Source: Paracoccus albus
Lineage (GTDB): Bacteria; Pseudomonadota; Alphaproteobacteria; Rhodobacterales; Rhodobacteraceae
Direction of reading: 5' to 3'
NCBI RefSeq assembly: GCF_027913035.1
Contig: NZ_CP115775.1
Location: 2,892,501 to 2,956,500, forward strand
DNA: 64,000 nt
Made by a program: the position numbers and the translations under genes. The first letter of the stretch is position 1. Every line of letters starts with the position of its first letter. The notes beneath the pieces are model-generated. The model was not told where the DNA came from and did no database searches. It saw nothing but the letters and a program-made list of their open reading frames with translations. Of this stretch, positions 9,119-16,841 are shown one piece after another.

Positions 9119-11416
9119 CTAAACTTTCAGTCTCAATTTTCCCGCACCGCGGGAACAACAGGTGATAATCCGGTCGCCCTTCGCACGCTCAGCCGAGGTC
9201 AGAACGCGGTCGCGATGGTCGATTTCCCCGTCTTCGACAGCCAGTTCGCAACTGCCGCAAAGCCCCTCCTCGCAGTCCGAGGCCACATCCAGCCCTGCAG
9301 ACCGCAAGGTCTGCAAAAGGCTTCTGTTCTCGGGGACCTGAAGCGTCAGATCACTGTCGACGCAAACCACTTCGAACGGCTGCCCGCTTGCAAGATCGGC
9401 TGCGGTCTCGTCAGTGGTGAAGTGCTCAAAACGCAGGGTCAGGTCTGGCCGCGTAGCGATCAGTTCGTCAAGCGCGTCAAGCAAACGCGCCGGACCGCAG
9501 GCTGCAACAAAGCTGGCCCCGGGCGCGCCATCGACAATTTCGCGCAGGTCAGCGCGCCCACCGTCGGCTGCGACGTGAAGGACCAGGCTGTCAGCGTGAT
9601 CCCTGCGCACGCGCTCCAGAAACGCCATGTGATCGCAGCTTCGGCCCGCGTAGTGCAGCGTATATTCCTTGCCCAGCGACTTCAGCCGATCCGCCATCGC
9701 AAGGATCGGCGTGATGCCAATACCGCCTGCAATGAGGATATGATGCGAAGCGTCTTCATCCAGCCGGAAATGGTTGTGCGGACCGCGAACGCGCAGTGCT
9801 GCGCCGGGCCTTGCGTTTTCGTGCATCCAGGCAGAACCGCCGCGACCGGCTTCCTCTCTCAGCACCGCGATGCGCCAATCACCCGAGCCCGCTGGACCGC
9901 AAAGCGAATATTTGCGGCTTTCTCCATCCGGTAGAACAATGTCCAGATGCGCACCGGCCGTCCATGATGGCAGCGCCGCGCCGGACGGATCGGTAAGCGT
10001 CACCCCCAACACCCCATCTGCAAGCGTTTCCGTATGGGCCACCGTCAATTGCCGCAGGATGGTTTTCCGATCAGGTGGGCCAACTGGAAACTCTTGTGCT
10101 TCTTCGGTCAGCGTCGGGTCGTACCGTTCGGGATTTTTTGTCACATCCCAGCGGACCTTCAGCGCTTCGGGTCCGCGCAGCGAAATGTTCGGAAGGTAGG
10201 TGAAGTCCTGATCGGCGAGCTCGATATGCGGAATGCGACGGCTGACCTCTTCCAGGATAATCGCGATTTCCATCCGCCCGATATTCTTGCCCATGCATTG
10301 ATGCGCGCCGTATCCGAAGGTCAGATGATCGGCGGAGTTGTCGCGCCAGATATCCAGTTGATCGGGATTCTCGAAATGGCGGGGATCATGATTACCCGAC
10401 GCCATGACCAGCAGAATTTTTCCGCCTTCAGGAATGACCACATCGCCAACTTGCGCATCCTTCGTCGCAATCCTTCGCCATGCAACCATCGAACCCGAAT
10501 GGCGAAGGCATTCTTCGACCGCAGCCGGGATCAGCGCCGGATCGTCACAGATCGCCTGCCACTGGTGGCGATGTGTCAGAAGCTCCCTGAACGCATTTGC
10601 CGATGCCAGTGCAGTCGTCTCATGCGCGGCAACGATAATCGCCATCATCATGGAATGAAGGTAATTGTCGGTGACGATATCCGGTATCTGGCGGTTTTGC
10701 CGGATCATGTCATACATCCAGCCTTGCACTTCCTCGCCCGCGTCCACCTGCACAGACATGCGGGCCAGTACCTCTCCGGAATAGTTCCAGAACTTCGCCA
10801 CGCCTTCGGCCACGTGCATCTGCTGCTCTGGCGTCGGCTTGCCCCATGTGTTGACCGTGTGCGCGACCGAGAAGCTGCGAAGCACCTTCATATCGTCGTC
10901 AGGCACACCAAGAAAATGCAGCGCGACGGTCAGCGGCACATCCCACAGCATATCCTCGACCAGATCGGAATGCCCCCGATCTATGATCGCATCCACCTTT
11001 TCACGAACGAGATCCCGGATCATTGGCGCATGTGCGGCAAGGGCTTCCGGCGCAAACGCATCCAGAAGCGCGCGGCGGCGTGCCATATGAACCGGCTCAT
11101 CCTCGTTCACCAAAGTGCGGTTCATGCCGTAGCCTTCGCGCTTCAGCAGGGCGAGCGCCTCTTCCGATGGCGGCGTAATACGCTCCAGAGCATTGGCGGG
11201 TGAGAAGGTGATATTGTCGCGGAAAACGGATTTTATGTCATCATACCGGCTGACAACCCAGTAGCCCATCGCCTCACTGAAAAAGACCGGCTTTTCCATG
11301 CGTGACCAGCGGAGCGCCTCGGTCGGATCGGCCTGATACGCGGACCCGAATGGATCGAACTCTCTGGCTCTGGAAGAAAAGGGGCACTGCGCGGCCACCT
11401 GCTGCTTTGTCGACAC
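9119..11416 (-). CDS. Self-sufficient cytochrome P450 fused to a phthalate-dioxygenase-type reductase (CYP116B-like)
   Basis: A 765-residue single-chain monooxygenase. The N-terminal P450 domain (about 1-425) has the I-helix A-H-E-T-T (264-268), the K-helix E-x-x-R (302-305) and the heme loop F-G-x-G-x-H-x-C-x-G with Cys374. A flavin reductase domain follows: R-K-Y-S-L at 501-505 binds the flavin, probably FMN as in this reductase class, and G-G-I-G-I-T-P at 564-570 binds the nicotinamide nucleotide. A plant-type 2Fe-2S ferredoxin closes the chain, with Cys715, Cys720, Cys723 and Cys753. Domain order and length match the CYP116B/P450RhF group, in which NAD(P)H electrons reach the heme without separate partners. 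First gene of an operon with TRAP genes; divergent from an IclR regulator. Substrate unknown. Confidence 0.95.
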   Translation of the reverse strand: MSTKQQVAAQCPFSSRAREFDPFGSAYQADPTEALRWSRMEKPVFFSEAMGYWVVSRYDDIKSVFRDNITFSPANALERITPPSEEALALLKREGYGMNRTLVNEDEPVHMARRRALLDAFAPEALAAHAPMIRDLVREKVDAIIDRGHSDLVEDMLWDVPLTVALHFLGVPDDDMKVLRSFSVAHTVNTWGKPTPEQQMHVAEGVAKFWNYSGEVLARMSVQVDAGEEVQGWMYDMIRQNRQIPDIVTDNYLHSMMMAIIVAAHETTALASANAFRELLTHRHQWQAICDDPALIPAAVEECLRHSGSMVAWRRIATKDAQVGDVVIPEGGKILLVMASGNHDPRHFENPDQLDIWRDNSADHLTFGYGAHQCMGKNIGRMEIAIILEEVSRRIPHIELADQDFTYLPNISLRGPEALKVRWDVTKNPERYDPTLTEEAQEFPVGPPDRKTILRQLTVAHTETLADGVLGVTLTDPSGAALPSWTAGAHLDIVLPDGESRKYSLCGPAGSGDWRIAVLREEAGRGGSAWMHENARPGAALRVRGPHNHFRLDEDASHHILIAGGIGITPILAMADRLKSLGKEYTLHYAGRSCDHMAFLERVRRDHADSLVLHVAADGGRADLREIVDGAPGASFVAACGPARLLDALDELIATRPDLTLRFEHFTTDETAADLASGQPFEVVCVDSDLTLQVPENRSLLQTLRSAGLDVASDCEEGLCGSCELAVEDGEIDHRDRVLTSAERAKGDRIITCCSRGAGKLRLKV

Positions 11417-11464
11417 AGGCCCCTCCCTCCATTGTCGTTTATCGCACCATCTGTTATCTTATTC

Positions 11465-11481
11465 GATATACAAGATATATC
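11465..11481. promoter_or_regulatory. Inverted repeat between the P450 and IclR genes, candidate operator
   Basis: GATATA-caaga-TATATC, two perfect 6-bp arms with a 5-base spacer, lies in an unusually AT-rich patch of the 79-base divergent intergenic region. It sits 15 bases before the IclR ATG and about 50 before the P450 start. Position and symmetry suit an IclR-family operator controlling both directions. Confidence 0.5.
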
Positions 11482-11495
11482 TTTATGTCAATGCG

Positions 11496-12185
11496 ATGGG
11501 GGCGCTGCGTATGGTTTCAACGACACTTCAGACTCTGGACCGGGGGCTCGCGGTTCTCGCCGCGCTGTCGGAGGCTTCGTCAGGATTGAAGCCCGCGGAT
11601 CTCGCGCAGCGGCTGGATGTGCATAAAGCCATCGCCTATCGCCTCGTCTCCACGCTGGAAGCGCATGGTCTGGTCCGGCGCCTGCCGGATGGAAACGTCG
11701 TGCTGGGGGCCGGTCTGATTCCGCTTGCAGCAAAGGTCGAAACGCACCGCCTCGCTTCAGCGAAGCAGCATCTGGCCACCTTGTCAGAGGCCACGAGGAC
11801 GACATCCTGTATCGTGCTGGCAGATGGTCCGAACGCCGTCGTCGCTGCGGTTCAGGAAGGCGGCGACGGTTTTCTGCGCGTCTCTTACCGGCTGGGTGTG
11901 CGCCATCCACTGACCCGAGGCGCATCCGGGCTGGCCATTCTGTCCGGCCGTCCGGAAGCCAACGATGATCTTCCGGCTGTCAAGTTGGCACGAAAGCAGG
12001 GATATGCGCTCACACGGGGCGAATTGCAGCACGGCGCGGTCGGCATCGCCGCACCGATCATTCCTGAAGGCGCGGAATCACCGGCGTCAGACGCAGCCGT
12101 TTCAATCGTTGCGCTTCACGAATTGCCAGAGACGACGGCGCAATATGTCATGGACTGCGCGAAGGCTATCGCGAAAATCTGGTAG
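11496..12185 (+). CDS. IclR-family transcriptional regulator
   Basis: A 229-residue DNA-binding regulator: winged helix-turn-helix at about 10-70, with S-S-G-L-K-P-A-D-L-A and the recognition helix H-K-A-I-A-Y-R-L-V-S, then an IclR effector-binding domain to the C-terminus. Family members usually sense the substrate or a product of the adjacent pathway, often aromatic acids. It is divergent from the P450-TRAP operon and is its likely regulator. Two in-frame starts are possible (11496, 11511); neither has a strong ribosome site. The effector domain is shorter than in many IclR proteins (usual length about 250-270). Confidence 0.9.
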   Translation: MGALRMVSTTLQTLDRGLAVLAALSEASSGLKPADLAQRLDVHKAIAYRLVSTLEAHGLVRRLPDGNVVLGAGLIPLAAKVETHRLASAKQHLATLSEATRTTSCIVLADGPNAVVAAVQEGGDGFLRVSYRLGVRHPLTRGASGLAILSGRPEANDDLPAVKLARKQGYALTRGELQHGAVGIAAPIIPEGAESPASDAAVSIVALHELPETTAQYVMDCAKAIAKIW

Positions 12186-12219
12186 AGGCGAATCATAACA
12201 GAACCGGCAGGCACCGACG

Positions 12220-12687
12220 CTACATTCGTCCCAGATTGACGAGGACCGCGCTCAACTGCCGGGTGAATGTCGCCCGCTGCTCTTCCCCGAAATCAGCGAC
12301 CATCGCATCGTTCAGGCCGAGAACGACCGGCCGGATTTCATCATGCATCGCCAAGCCCTTTTCGGTCAGGCTGATCAGGCGCAAGCGACTGTCACTTTCG
12401 CTCATTTCCCGCCGGACAAGCCCACGCAGTTCCAGACTGTCCAAAGCTCGGCTCATCGTTGGCTGTTCGGCAATCGCGAAATTGCAAAGTTCTCCCACCG
12501 TCAACCGGTCATGGCTATGCAATGTCAGGATGACACGCATCTGCAGCATCGAAATATCGGACGAGCGCAACTTCGATTGAAGCACTTGATGATACTTATG
12601 GACGATGTGATTCAGCAGAAACGATGGCAGCGTCTCAAGTTCGACAGCATGGCTTTTCTTACCCGGCTCTGCCTTATACGAACGCAT
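12220..12687 (-). CDS. MarR-family transcriptional regulator
   Basis: A 155-residue winged-helix regulator. The recognition region reads L-T-V-G-E-L-C-N-F followed by Q-P-T-M-S-R-A-L-D-S-L-E, and the wing contains D-S-R-L-R-L-I-S-L-T, all typical of MarR. The start at 12687 is chosen for AAGGAT upstream; an ATG at 12729 would add 14 residues. It is convergent with the IclR gene (34 bases apart) and has no obvious target operon of its own. It may respond to a phenolic compound, as many relatives do, but nothing here shows the ligand. Confidence 0.9.
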   Translation of the reverse strand: MRSYKAEPGKKSHAVELETLPSFLLNHIVHKYHQVLQSKLRSSDISMLQMRVILTLHSHDRLTVGELCNFAIAEQPTMSRALDSLELRGLVRREMSESDSRLRLISLTEKGLAMHDEIRPVVLGLNDAMVADFGEEQRATFTRQLSAVLVNLGRM

Positions 12688-12860
12688 TGAAAAATCCTTA
12701 TAATTCTGTGCTCGGCCTTGCAGACGCAAGAAAAACTACGCCAGACCAGATGGCAACATTATTATTCGCCGTACCTGTTCGCGCAAACCACGACCATTGC
12801 AATCCTTATGCAGCATTGTTCAAAGCTGACGCAAGGTTAAGAAATGCGTCCCCTTTGCAC

Positions 12861-12889
12861 TTGACGCTGGTCTTTACGCGGCTTTGATT
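12861..12889 (+). promoter_or_regulatory. Candidate sigma-70 promoter for the HAD gene
   Basis: TTGACG (12861-12866), 17-base spacer, TTGATT (12884-12889). The -35 is near consensus and the -10 is poor. The -10 lies inside the palindrome at 12881-12900. Confidence 0.35.
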
Positions 12890-12900
12890 GCCATCAAAGC
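12881..12900. repeat. 20-bp palindrome upstream of the HAD phosphatase
   Basis: GCTTTGAT-TGCC-ATCAAAGC: perfect 8-bp arms around a 4-base centre, 15 bases before the ATG at 12916. It could be a repressor site overlapping the promoter, or an RNA hairpin just before the start codon. Confidence 0.5.
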
Positions 12901-12915
12901 GACCGCAGGGGCGAC

Positions 12916-13581
12916 ATGGCAGAAATCAGCGAACAAGGTATTCAGCGCTTTCGCGCAGCCGTATTTGACCTGGACGGAACGCTTGTCGACAGCGAACCGG
13001 CATGGACGAAAGCCAAGCGGACCGTAGCGCAGCGCCACAACGTTGAAATTACGGACGCGCAGATGGTCGCCAGCGAGGGGCGCAGCATGGACGAATTGGT
13101 TCAGGTCGTTTTTGCGCCGCCGGACAAACATGCCGCGCGCGCCATAGAGGAAGAGGTATTTGCCGAGGCCGCGATATGGCTTCCAAAGCTTCGCCGCGAA
13201 ATGCCCGGTGCTGGCACGTTCTTGCGCGATGTCAGGGATGCGGGGCTGAAGATCGCCATATGCTCCTCATCGCCGGAGAATCTGATTCTCGACGCCCTGC
13301 GTCAGATCGAGGTTCTGGATCAGGTCGATCTGGTGGTATCTGCCGACCCGATGCCCCGCCGCAAACCTGACCCGATGCCCTATCGCGTTACGGCGGAAAG
13401 GCTGGGAATGACACCGACTGAGATTATCGCGTTCGAGGACGCCGTGCCCGGTGCGCGGTCTGCCAAAGATGCGGGCCTTTTTACGGTTGGTATTGGCCCC
13501 GCGGCCATGACAACCGATTTTGAATTTTGTGATCTGCGGGCCCGTGACTATCCGTCATTGCGGGGCCCTCTCGGTATGTGA
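12916..13581 (+). CDS. HAD-superfamily phosphatase (beta-phosphoglucomutase / sugar-phosphatase type)
   Basis: A 221-residue cytosolic haloacid-dehalogenase-like hydrolase. Motif I is F-D-L-D-G-T with the nucleophile Asp18 and acid Asp20; motif II is the S-S in I-C-S-S-S-P; motif III is the Lys in R-R-K-P-D-P; motif IV is F-E-D-A-V-P-G. The helical cap between motifs I and II (about 30-95) is class C1, as in beta-phosphoglucomutase and hexitol-phosphate phosphatases. The substrate cannot be read from sequence. It is a single gene; a shared hairpin terminator separates it from the convergent dctM. Confidence 0.88.
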   Translation: MAEISEQGIQRFRAAVFDLDGTLVDSEPAWTKAKRTVAQRHNVEITDAQMVASEGRSMDELVQVVFAPPDKHAARAIEEEVFAEAAIWLPKLRREMPGAGTFLRDVRDAGLKIAICSSSPENLILDALRQIEVLDQVDLVVSADPMPRRKPDPMPYRVTAERLGMTPTEIIAFEDAVPGARSAKDAGLFTVGIGPAAMTTDFEFCDLRARDYPSLRGPLGM

Positions 13582-13607
13582 AACGGGCCGCGCGATGGCG
13601 GCCCGTT
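13582..13607. terminator. Bidirectional hairpin terminator between HAD gene and dctM
   Basis: AACGGGCCGC (13582-13591) pairs with GCGGCCCGTT (13598-13607) around a six-base loop, a perfect 10-bp stem between two convergent genes. It is followed by TTCGAAAT rather than a long T run. Confidence 0.65.
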
Positions 13608-13626
13608 CGAAATATCGGGACTGATC

Positions 13627-14949
13627 CTACATGCCCAACATTCGCGGTAGCCACAGCGAAATCGCAGGCACATATGTCACCAGCATCAGGAAGGTCAGCG
13701 CTGTCAGCAGCCACGGCATCGCAGCCCGGCTGACTTCTGTCAGGCCAAGCCGCGATATCGCAGAACCCACATACAGGTTCAGCCCGACCGGCGGCGTACA
13801 AAGGCCGATCTCCATATTCACGACCATCATGATCCCGAAATGCACCGGATCGACGCCCAGCTTGACAGCAACCGGATATAGAATCGGGGCCATGATCAGG
13901 ACAATCGCCGACGGCTCCATCACCATGCCGATCATCAGCAGCATGATATTCACAATCAGCAGGAAGCCGATCTTGCCGAAGCCGAGATCAACGATCCAAG
14001 CAGAAAGCAACTGCGGGATCTGCTCAGAGGTCAGGATAAAGGCAAACATCACCGCATTAGTGATGATATACAGCAGCATGGCCGACATCGCCGCAGACGA
14101 CAGCAGCACGCGGGGCACATCGCTCAGCTTTATGTCCTTGTAGACCCAGACGGCGATGACAAAGGCGTAGACGGCACTAACCGCCGCGGCCTCTGTCGGG
14201 GTGAAGAAGCCCCCGTAAATACCGCCCATGATGATGACGATCAGCATCAGACCCCAGACGGACTCCCGGAAGGCATCCCAACGTTCGCGCCAGCTAGCCT
14301 TGTCCATACGAGGAAAATTGTTGGCGCGGGCCCGCCAATATGTCGTGCCGCCGAGCATTGCGGCAAGCAGCAGGCCCGGAATTACCCCGGCGATGAACAG
14401 TGACCCGATAGAGGCCGACAGAACGTTTTCGCCATCCGGGCCGGTCACGACCATGCCGGTCGTTGCCACCGAATACATCACCAGCACAATCGAGGGCGGA
14501 ATAAGGATACCCAGACCACCCGCCGTCGCGATAGATCCCACGCCGAATTGCGGCGGATAGCCCTGCTTGACCATCGCGGGGATCAGGATCGAGCCAACCG
14601 CCATGACGGTCGCCGGGGACGAACCCGAGATCGCGGCAAATAGCGCACATGCCAGCACCGCGGCCATGCCCATACCGCCATACCAATGCCCGACCATCGA
14701 AGCCGCAAAGCGGATCATCCGCCGCGCGACTCCGCCATGGGTCAGGAAGTTCCCGGCAAGGATGAAGAACGGGATCGCCATGATCTCGAACTTTTCGATG
14801 CCGGTGAAAAGCTTCAGCGCAATGCTGTCCAGCGGGATGTCGGTGAAGGCGAACAGAAAGCTGAAAACGGTCAGGCCAAGCGCAATTGACACCGGCATCC
14901 CGGTGATCAGCAGCACTGACAGGATCAGGAAGATGACAAGTGCGGTCAT
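13627..14949 (-). CDS. dctM: C4-dicarboxylate TRAP transporter large permease
   Basis: A 440-residue DctM-family membrane protein with 12 or so hydrophobic helices and the family signatures P-F-F-I-L-A-G-N-F near the N-terminus and G-L-C-T-P-P-V-G-L-N-L near the C-terminus. It takes up sodium-coupled substrate from the binding protein at 15643-16641. Its ATG overlaps the dctQ stop by four bases (14946-14949). Length and sequence fit the Rhodobacter DctM group well. The assignment to C4-dicarboxylates rests mainly on the binding protein. Confidence 0.93.
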   Translation of the reverse strand: MTALVIFLILSVLLITGMPVSIALGLTVFSFLFAFTDIPLDSIALKLFTGIEKFEIMAIPFFILAGNFLTHGGVARRMIRFAASMVGHWYGGMGMAAVLACALFAAISGSSPATVMAVGSILIPAMVKQGYPPQFGVGSIATAGGLGILIPPSIVLVMYSVATTGMVVTGPDGENVLSASIGSLFIAGVIPGLLLAAMLGGTTYWRARANNFPRMDKASWRERWDAFRESVWGLMLIVIIMGGIYGGFFTPTEAAAVSAVYAFVIAVWVYKDIKLSDVPRVLLSSAAMSAMLLYIITNAVMFAFILTSEQIPQLLSAWIVDLGFGKIGFLLIVNIMLLMIGMVMEPSAIVLIMAPILYPVAVKLGVDPVHFGIMMVVNMEIGLCTPPVGLNLYVGSAISRLGLTEVSRAAMPWLLTALTFLMLVTYVPAISLWLPRMLGM

Positions 14950-15581
14950 GCCTTGCCCTCCGACGCGGCTTCGGCTTCTTCATCGACACCTTCGACAGTG
15001 TCAAAGCTGTGATGCGCAATCTCTCCGGTTGTCAGATACATCCACAGCGCCTGAACGAAGCGAAAGCACATCAGCGCCGAACCAAGTGGCACAGCAAGAT
15101 AGACGACCCACATCTTTATTTCGAGATCTGGCGACACCTGCCCGTTGACATAGACGTGGTAAACAAAGTCAAAGCCGATCCACGCGACGATGAAGGTAAA
15201 GATAATCCCACCCGACATTGCGATGGTGGTGACGATCTTCTTTGCCGCGCCTTCCAGCCGGTCGGTCAGCACATCAACGCCGACATGGATACCAATGCGC
15301 ACACCGTAAGCCGCACCGAACTTGGCCATCCAGACGAACAGATAGATGCAGGCCTCCTGCGCCCAGACGAGGTTCAGCCCCCGCAGGGTCGAGTAGAAAG
15401 AGCGTGATCCATTGGCGATCCATTCGATCCCCCAGTCACGGCTGGCGCGAACCAGATCAGCGGTCAGATCAAGCGCATATCGCTGGGTTACCGCGACGAA
15501 AATCAGGATCGTCGCGGCCGCCATCAGCAGCACGATGAAAGTTTCTTCGAAACGGTCCAGAAACCGCATCGCCCCCTCCAC
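14946..15581 (-). CDS. dctQ: C4-dicarboxylate TRAP transporter small permease
   Basis: A 211-residue four-helix membrane protein of the long DctQ type, with an extra hydrophilic loop (about 45-70, S-R-D-W-G-I-E-W-I) before the second helix. The conserved V-W-A-Q-E segment opens the helix that meets DctM, and H-V-G-V-D follows. The C-terminus is acidic (E-E-A-E-A). It lies between dctP and dctM and is coupled to dctM by an ATGA overlap. Confidence 0.92.
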   Translation of the reverse strand: MEGAMRFLDRFEETFIVLLMAAATILIFVAVTQRYALDLTADLVRASRDWGIEWIANGSRSFYSTLRGLNLVWAQEACIYLFVWMAKFGAAYGVRIGIHVGVDVLTDRLEGAAKKIVTTIAMSGGIIFTFIVAWIGFDFVYHVYVNGQVSPDLEIKMWVVYLAVPLGSALMCFRFVQALWMYLTTGEIAHHSFDTVEGVDEEAEAASEGKA

Positions 15582-15610
15582 GGATTATTATTCTTATTGT
15601 TTCAGGAAAA

Positions 15611-15632
15611 GGCCGGGCGATACCGCCCGGCC
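15611..15632 (-). promoter_or_regulatory. Intercistronic hairpin between dctP and dctQ
   Basis: Perfect 9-bp stem GGCCGGGCG (15611-15619) / CGCCCGGCC (15624-15632) with the four-base loop ATAC, placed right after the dctP stop (15643). It matches the position of hairpins in the other two solute-binding-protein operons here. It probably raises binding protein relative to permeases. Confidence 0.65.
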
Positions 15633-15642
15633 CAATCGGTTA

Positions 15643-16641
15643 TTATGTGCCCGAACCTGTGGCAGCCTTGATCTGTTCGATCAGATCTGCACCGATACGG
15701 TCAGCCATTTCTTCATGGACCGGCATCAGCGCCTCTTTCCACGCAGCTTTTTCTTCGTCGGTCATTTCGTGGAACTCGGTCGTGCCGGCGTCCATCATTG
15801 CCTGCAACGCCTTGTCGTTCTCATCCTTGGCAATGCCGTTGGCGAACTCGGTCGCCTCGTCCATTGCCTGCTCCAACTGGCCACGGATGTCGTCCGGAAG
15901 GCCGTCCCAGAACTCTTTGTTCACGATAACCGCATAGCCGAGATAGCCGTGGTTCGACAGCGTCGCGTGGTCCTGAACTTCGTGCATCTTCTGGGTGTAC
16001 ATGTTCGACGGCGGGTTTTCCGTTCCGTCGACGACGCCCGTCTGAAGACCCTGATACACTTCCGAGAAAGCCATGACCTGCGGCACAGCGCCAAGTGCGT
16101 TCATTTCCGCTTCCAGCACTTTCGACGACTGGATGCGCATTTTCAGGCCAAGGAAATCATCCGGCACCATCAGCGGGCTGTTGGCCGACATGATTTTGAA
16201 ACCATTGTCCCAGAAGGCCAGACCCTTGATGCCCTTATCCTCCAGCTTGGCCAGCATGGATGCGCCGACCTCGCCATCGGTGATCAGGCGAAGCTGGTCA
16301 TAGCCGTCAAAGATATAGGGCAGGTCGAACGCCTCGAAATCCTGGATCCCCAGCGGGCCGAATTTTGCCAGCGACGGTGCCAGCATCTGAACCGAGCCAA
16401 GCTGAAGCGCCTCAAGCTCTTCCTTATCTTTGTAAAGCTGGCTGTTGGGGTAGACTTCGACAGCAACCTTGCCCTCGGTATATTGCTCGGCCAGTTCCTT
16501 GAATTTCTCGGCACCCTTGCCCTTGGGCGTGTCCGGCGCAACGACGTGGCTGAACTTAATCGTGATGTCCTGTGCCCAGGCACCCGCGCCAAGACCCAGA
16601 GTGATAACGGCCGCCAAGCCGGCGGTTACAATACGGTTCAT
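15643..16641 (-). CDS. dctP: C4-dicarboxylate-binding periplasmic protein
   Basis: A 332-residue secreted protein (signal peptide ending Ala-Trp-Ala near residue 23). The central part carries K-M-R-I-Q-S-S-K-V-L-E, with the substrate-clamping arginine, then Q-V-M-A-F-S-E-V-Y and G-V-V-D-G-T-E-N-P-P, which closely resemble the Rhodobacter capsulatus DctP that binds malate, succinate and fumarate. It heads the dctPQM operon and is divergent from the AraC regulator gene, sharing about 200 bases of control region. No dctS/dctR two-component genes are adjacent, unlike the classic dct locus. Confidence 0.93.
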   Translation of the reverse strand: MNRIVTAGLAAVITLGLGAGAWAQDITIKFSHVVAPDTPKGKGAEKFKELAEQYTEGKVAVEVYPNSQLYKDKEELEALQLGSVQMLAPSLAKFGPLGIQDFEAFDLPYIFDGYDQLRLITDGEVGASMLAKLEDKGIKGLAFWDNGFKIMSANSPLMVPDDFLGLKMRIQSSKVLEAEMNALGAVPQVMAFSEVYQGLQTGVVDGTENPPSNMYTQKMHEVQDHATLSNHGYLGYAVIVNKEFWDGLPDDIRGQLEQAMDEATEFANGIAKDENDKALQAMMDAGTTEFHEMTDEEKAAWKEALMPVHEEMADRIGADLIEQIKAATGSGT

Positions 16642-16754
16642 TGATTACCTCCCCGTTCTTATACCTAGTCGTGTCATGGAGGGACGCGCATTCCGTGCAA
16701 CAATCCTCCCCCACTTCATCATTAAGACGAAATCTTTGCGATGCCTATCGGTCA

Positions 16755-16769
16755 ATTGCAAATTGCAAT
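16755..16769. promoter_or_regulatory. 15-bp perfect palindrome in the dctP / AraC-regulator divergent region
   Basis: ATTGCAA-A-TTGCAAT, two 7-bp arms around a single A, 114 bases before dctP and 16 bases upstream of the candidate -35 at 16785. It is a strong operator candidate for either direction; which protein binds is unknown. Confidence 0.5.
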
Positions 16770-16784
16770 CGCCACGCGACAAAC

Positions 16785-16812
16785 TTGACCTTTGATCGTT
16801 CAGGCATAGTAT
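16785..16812 (+). promoter_or_regulatory. Candidate promoter for the AraC regulator gene
   Basis: TTGACC (16785-16790), 16-base spacer, TAGTAT (16807-16812), followed about 30 bases later by the preferred TTG start at 16842. Both boxes differ from consensus at one or two positions. Confidence 0.45.
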
Positions 16813-16841
16813 TTGCCGGACAGGAAGGGGTGGAGGAGCCC

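Noticed and set aside
13627..16641. Amine-specific TRAP transporter partner of the amine oxidase
   Set aside because: The binding protein has the canonical DctP signature for C4-dicarboxylates, and the amine oxidase is exported, so import of the amine is not required.
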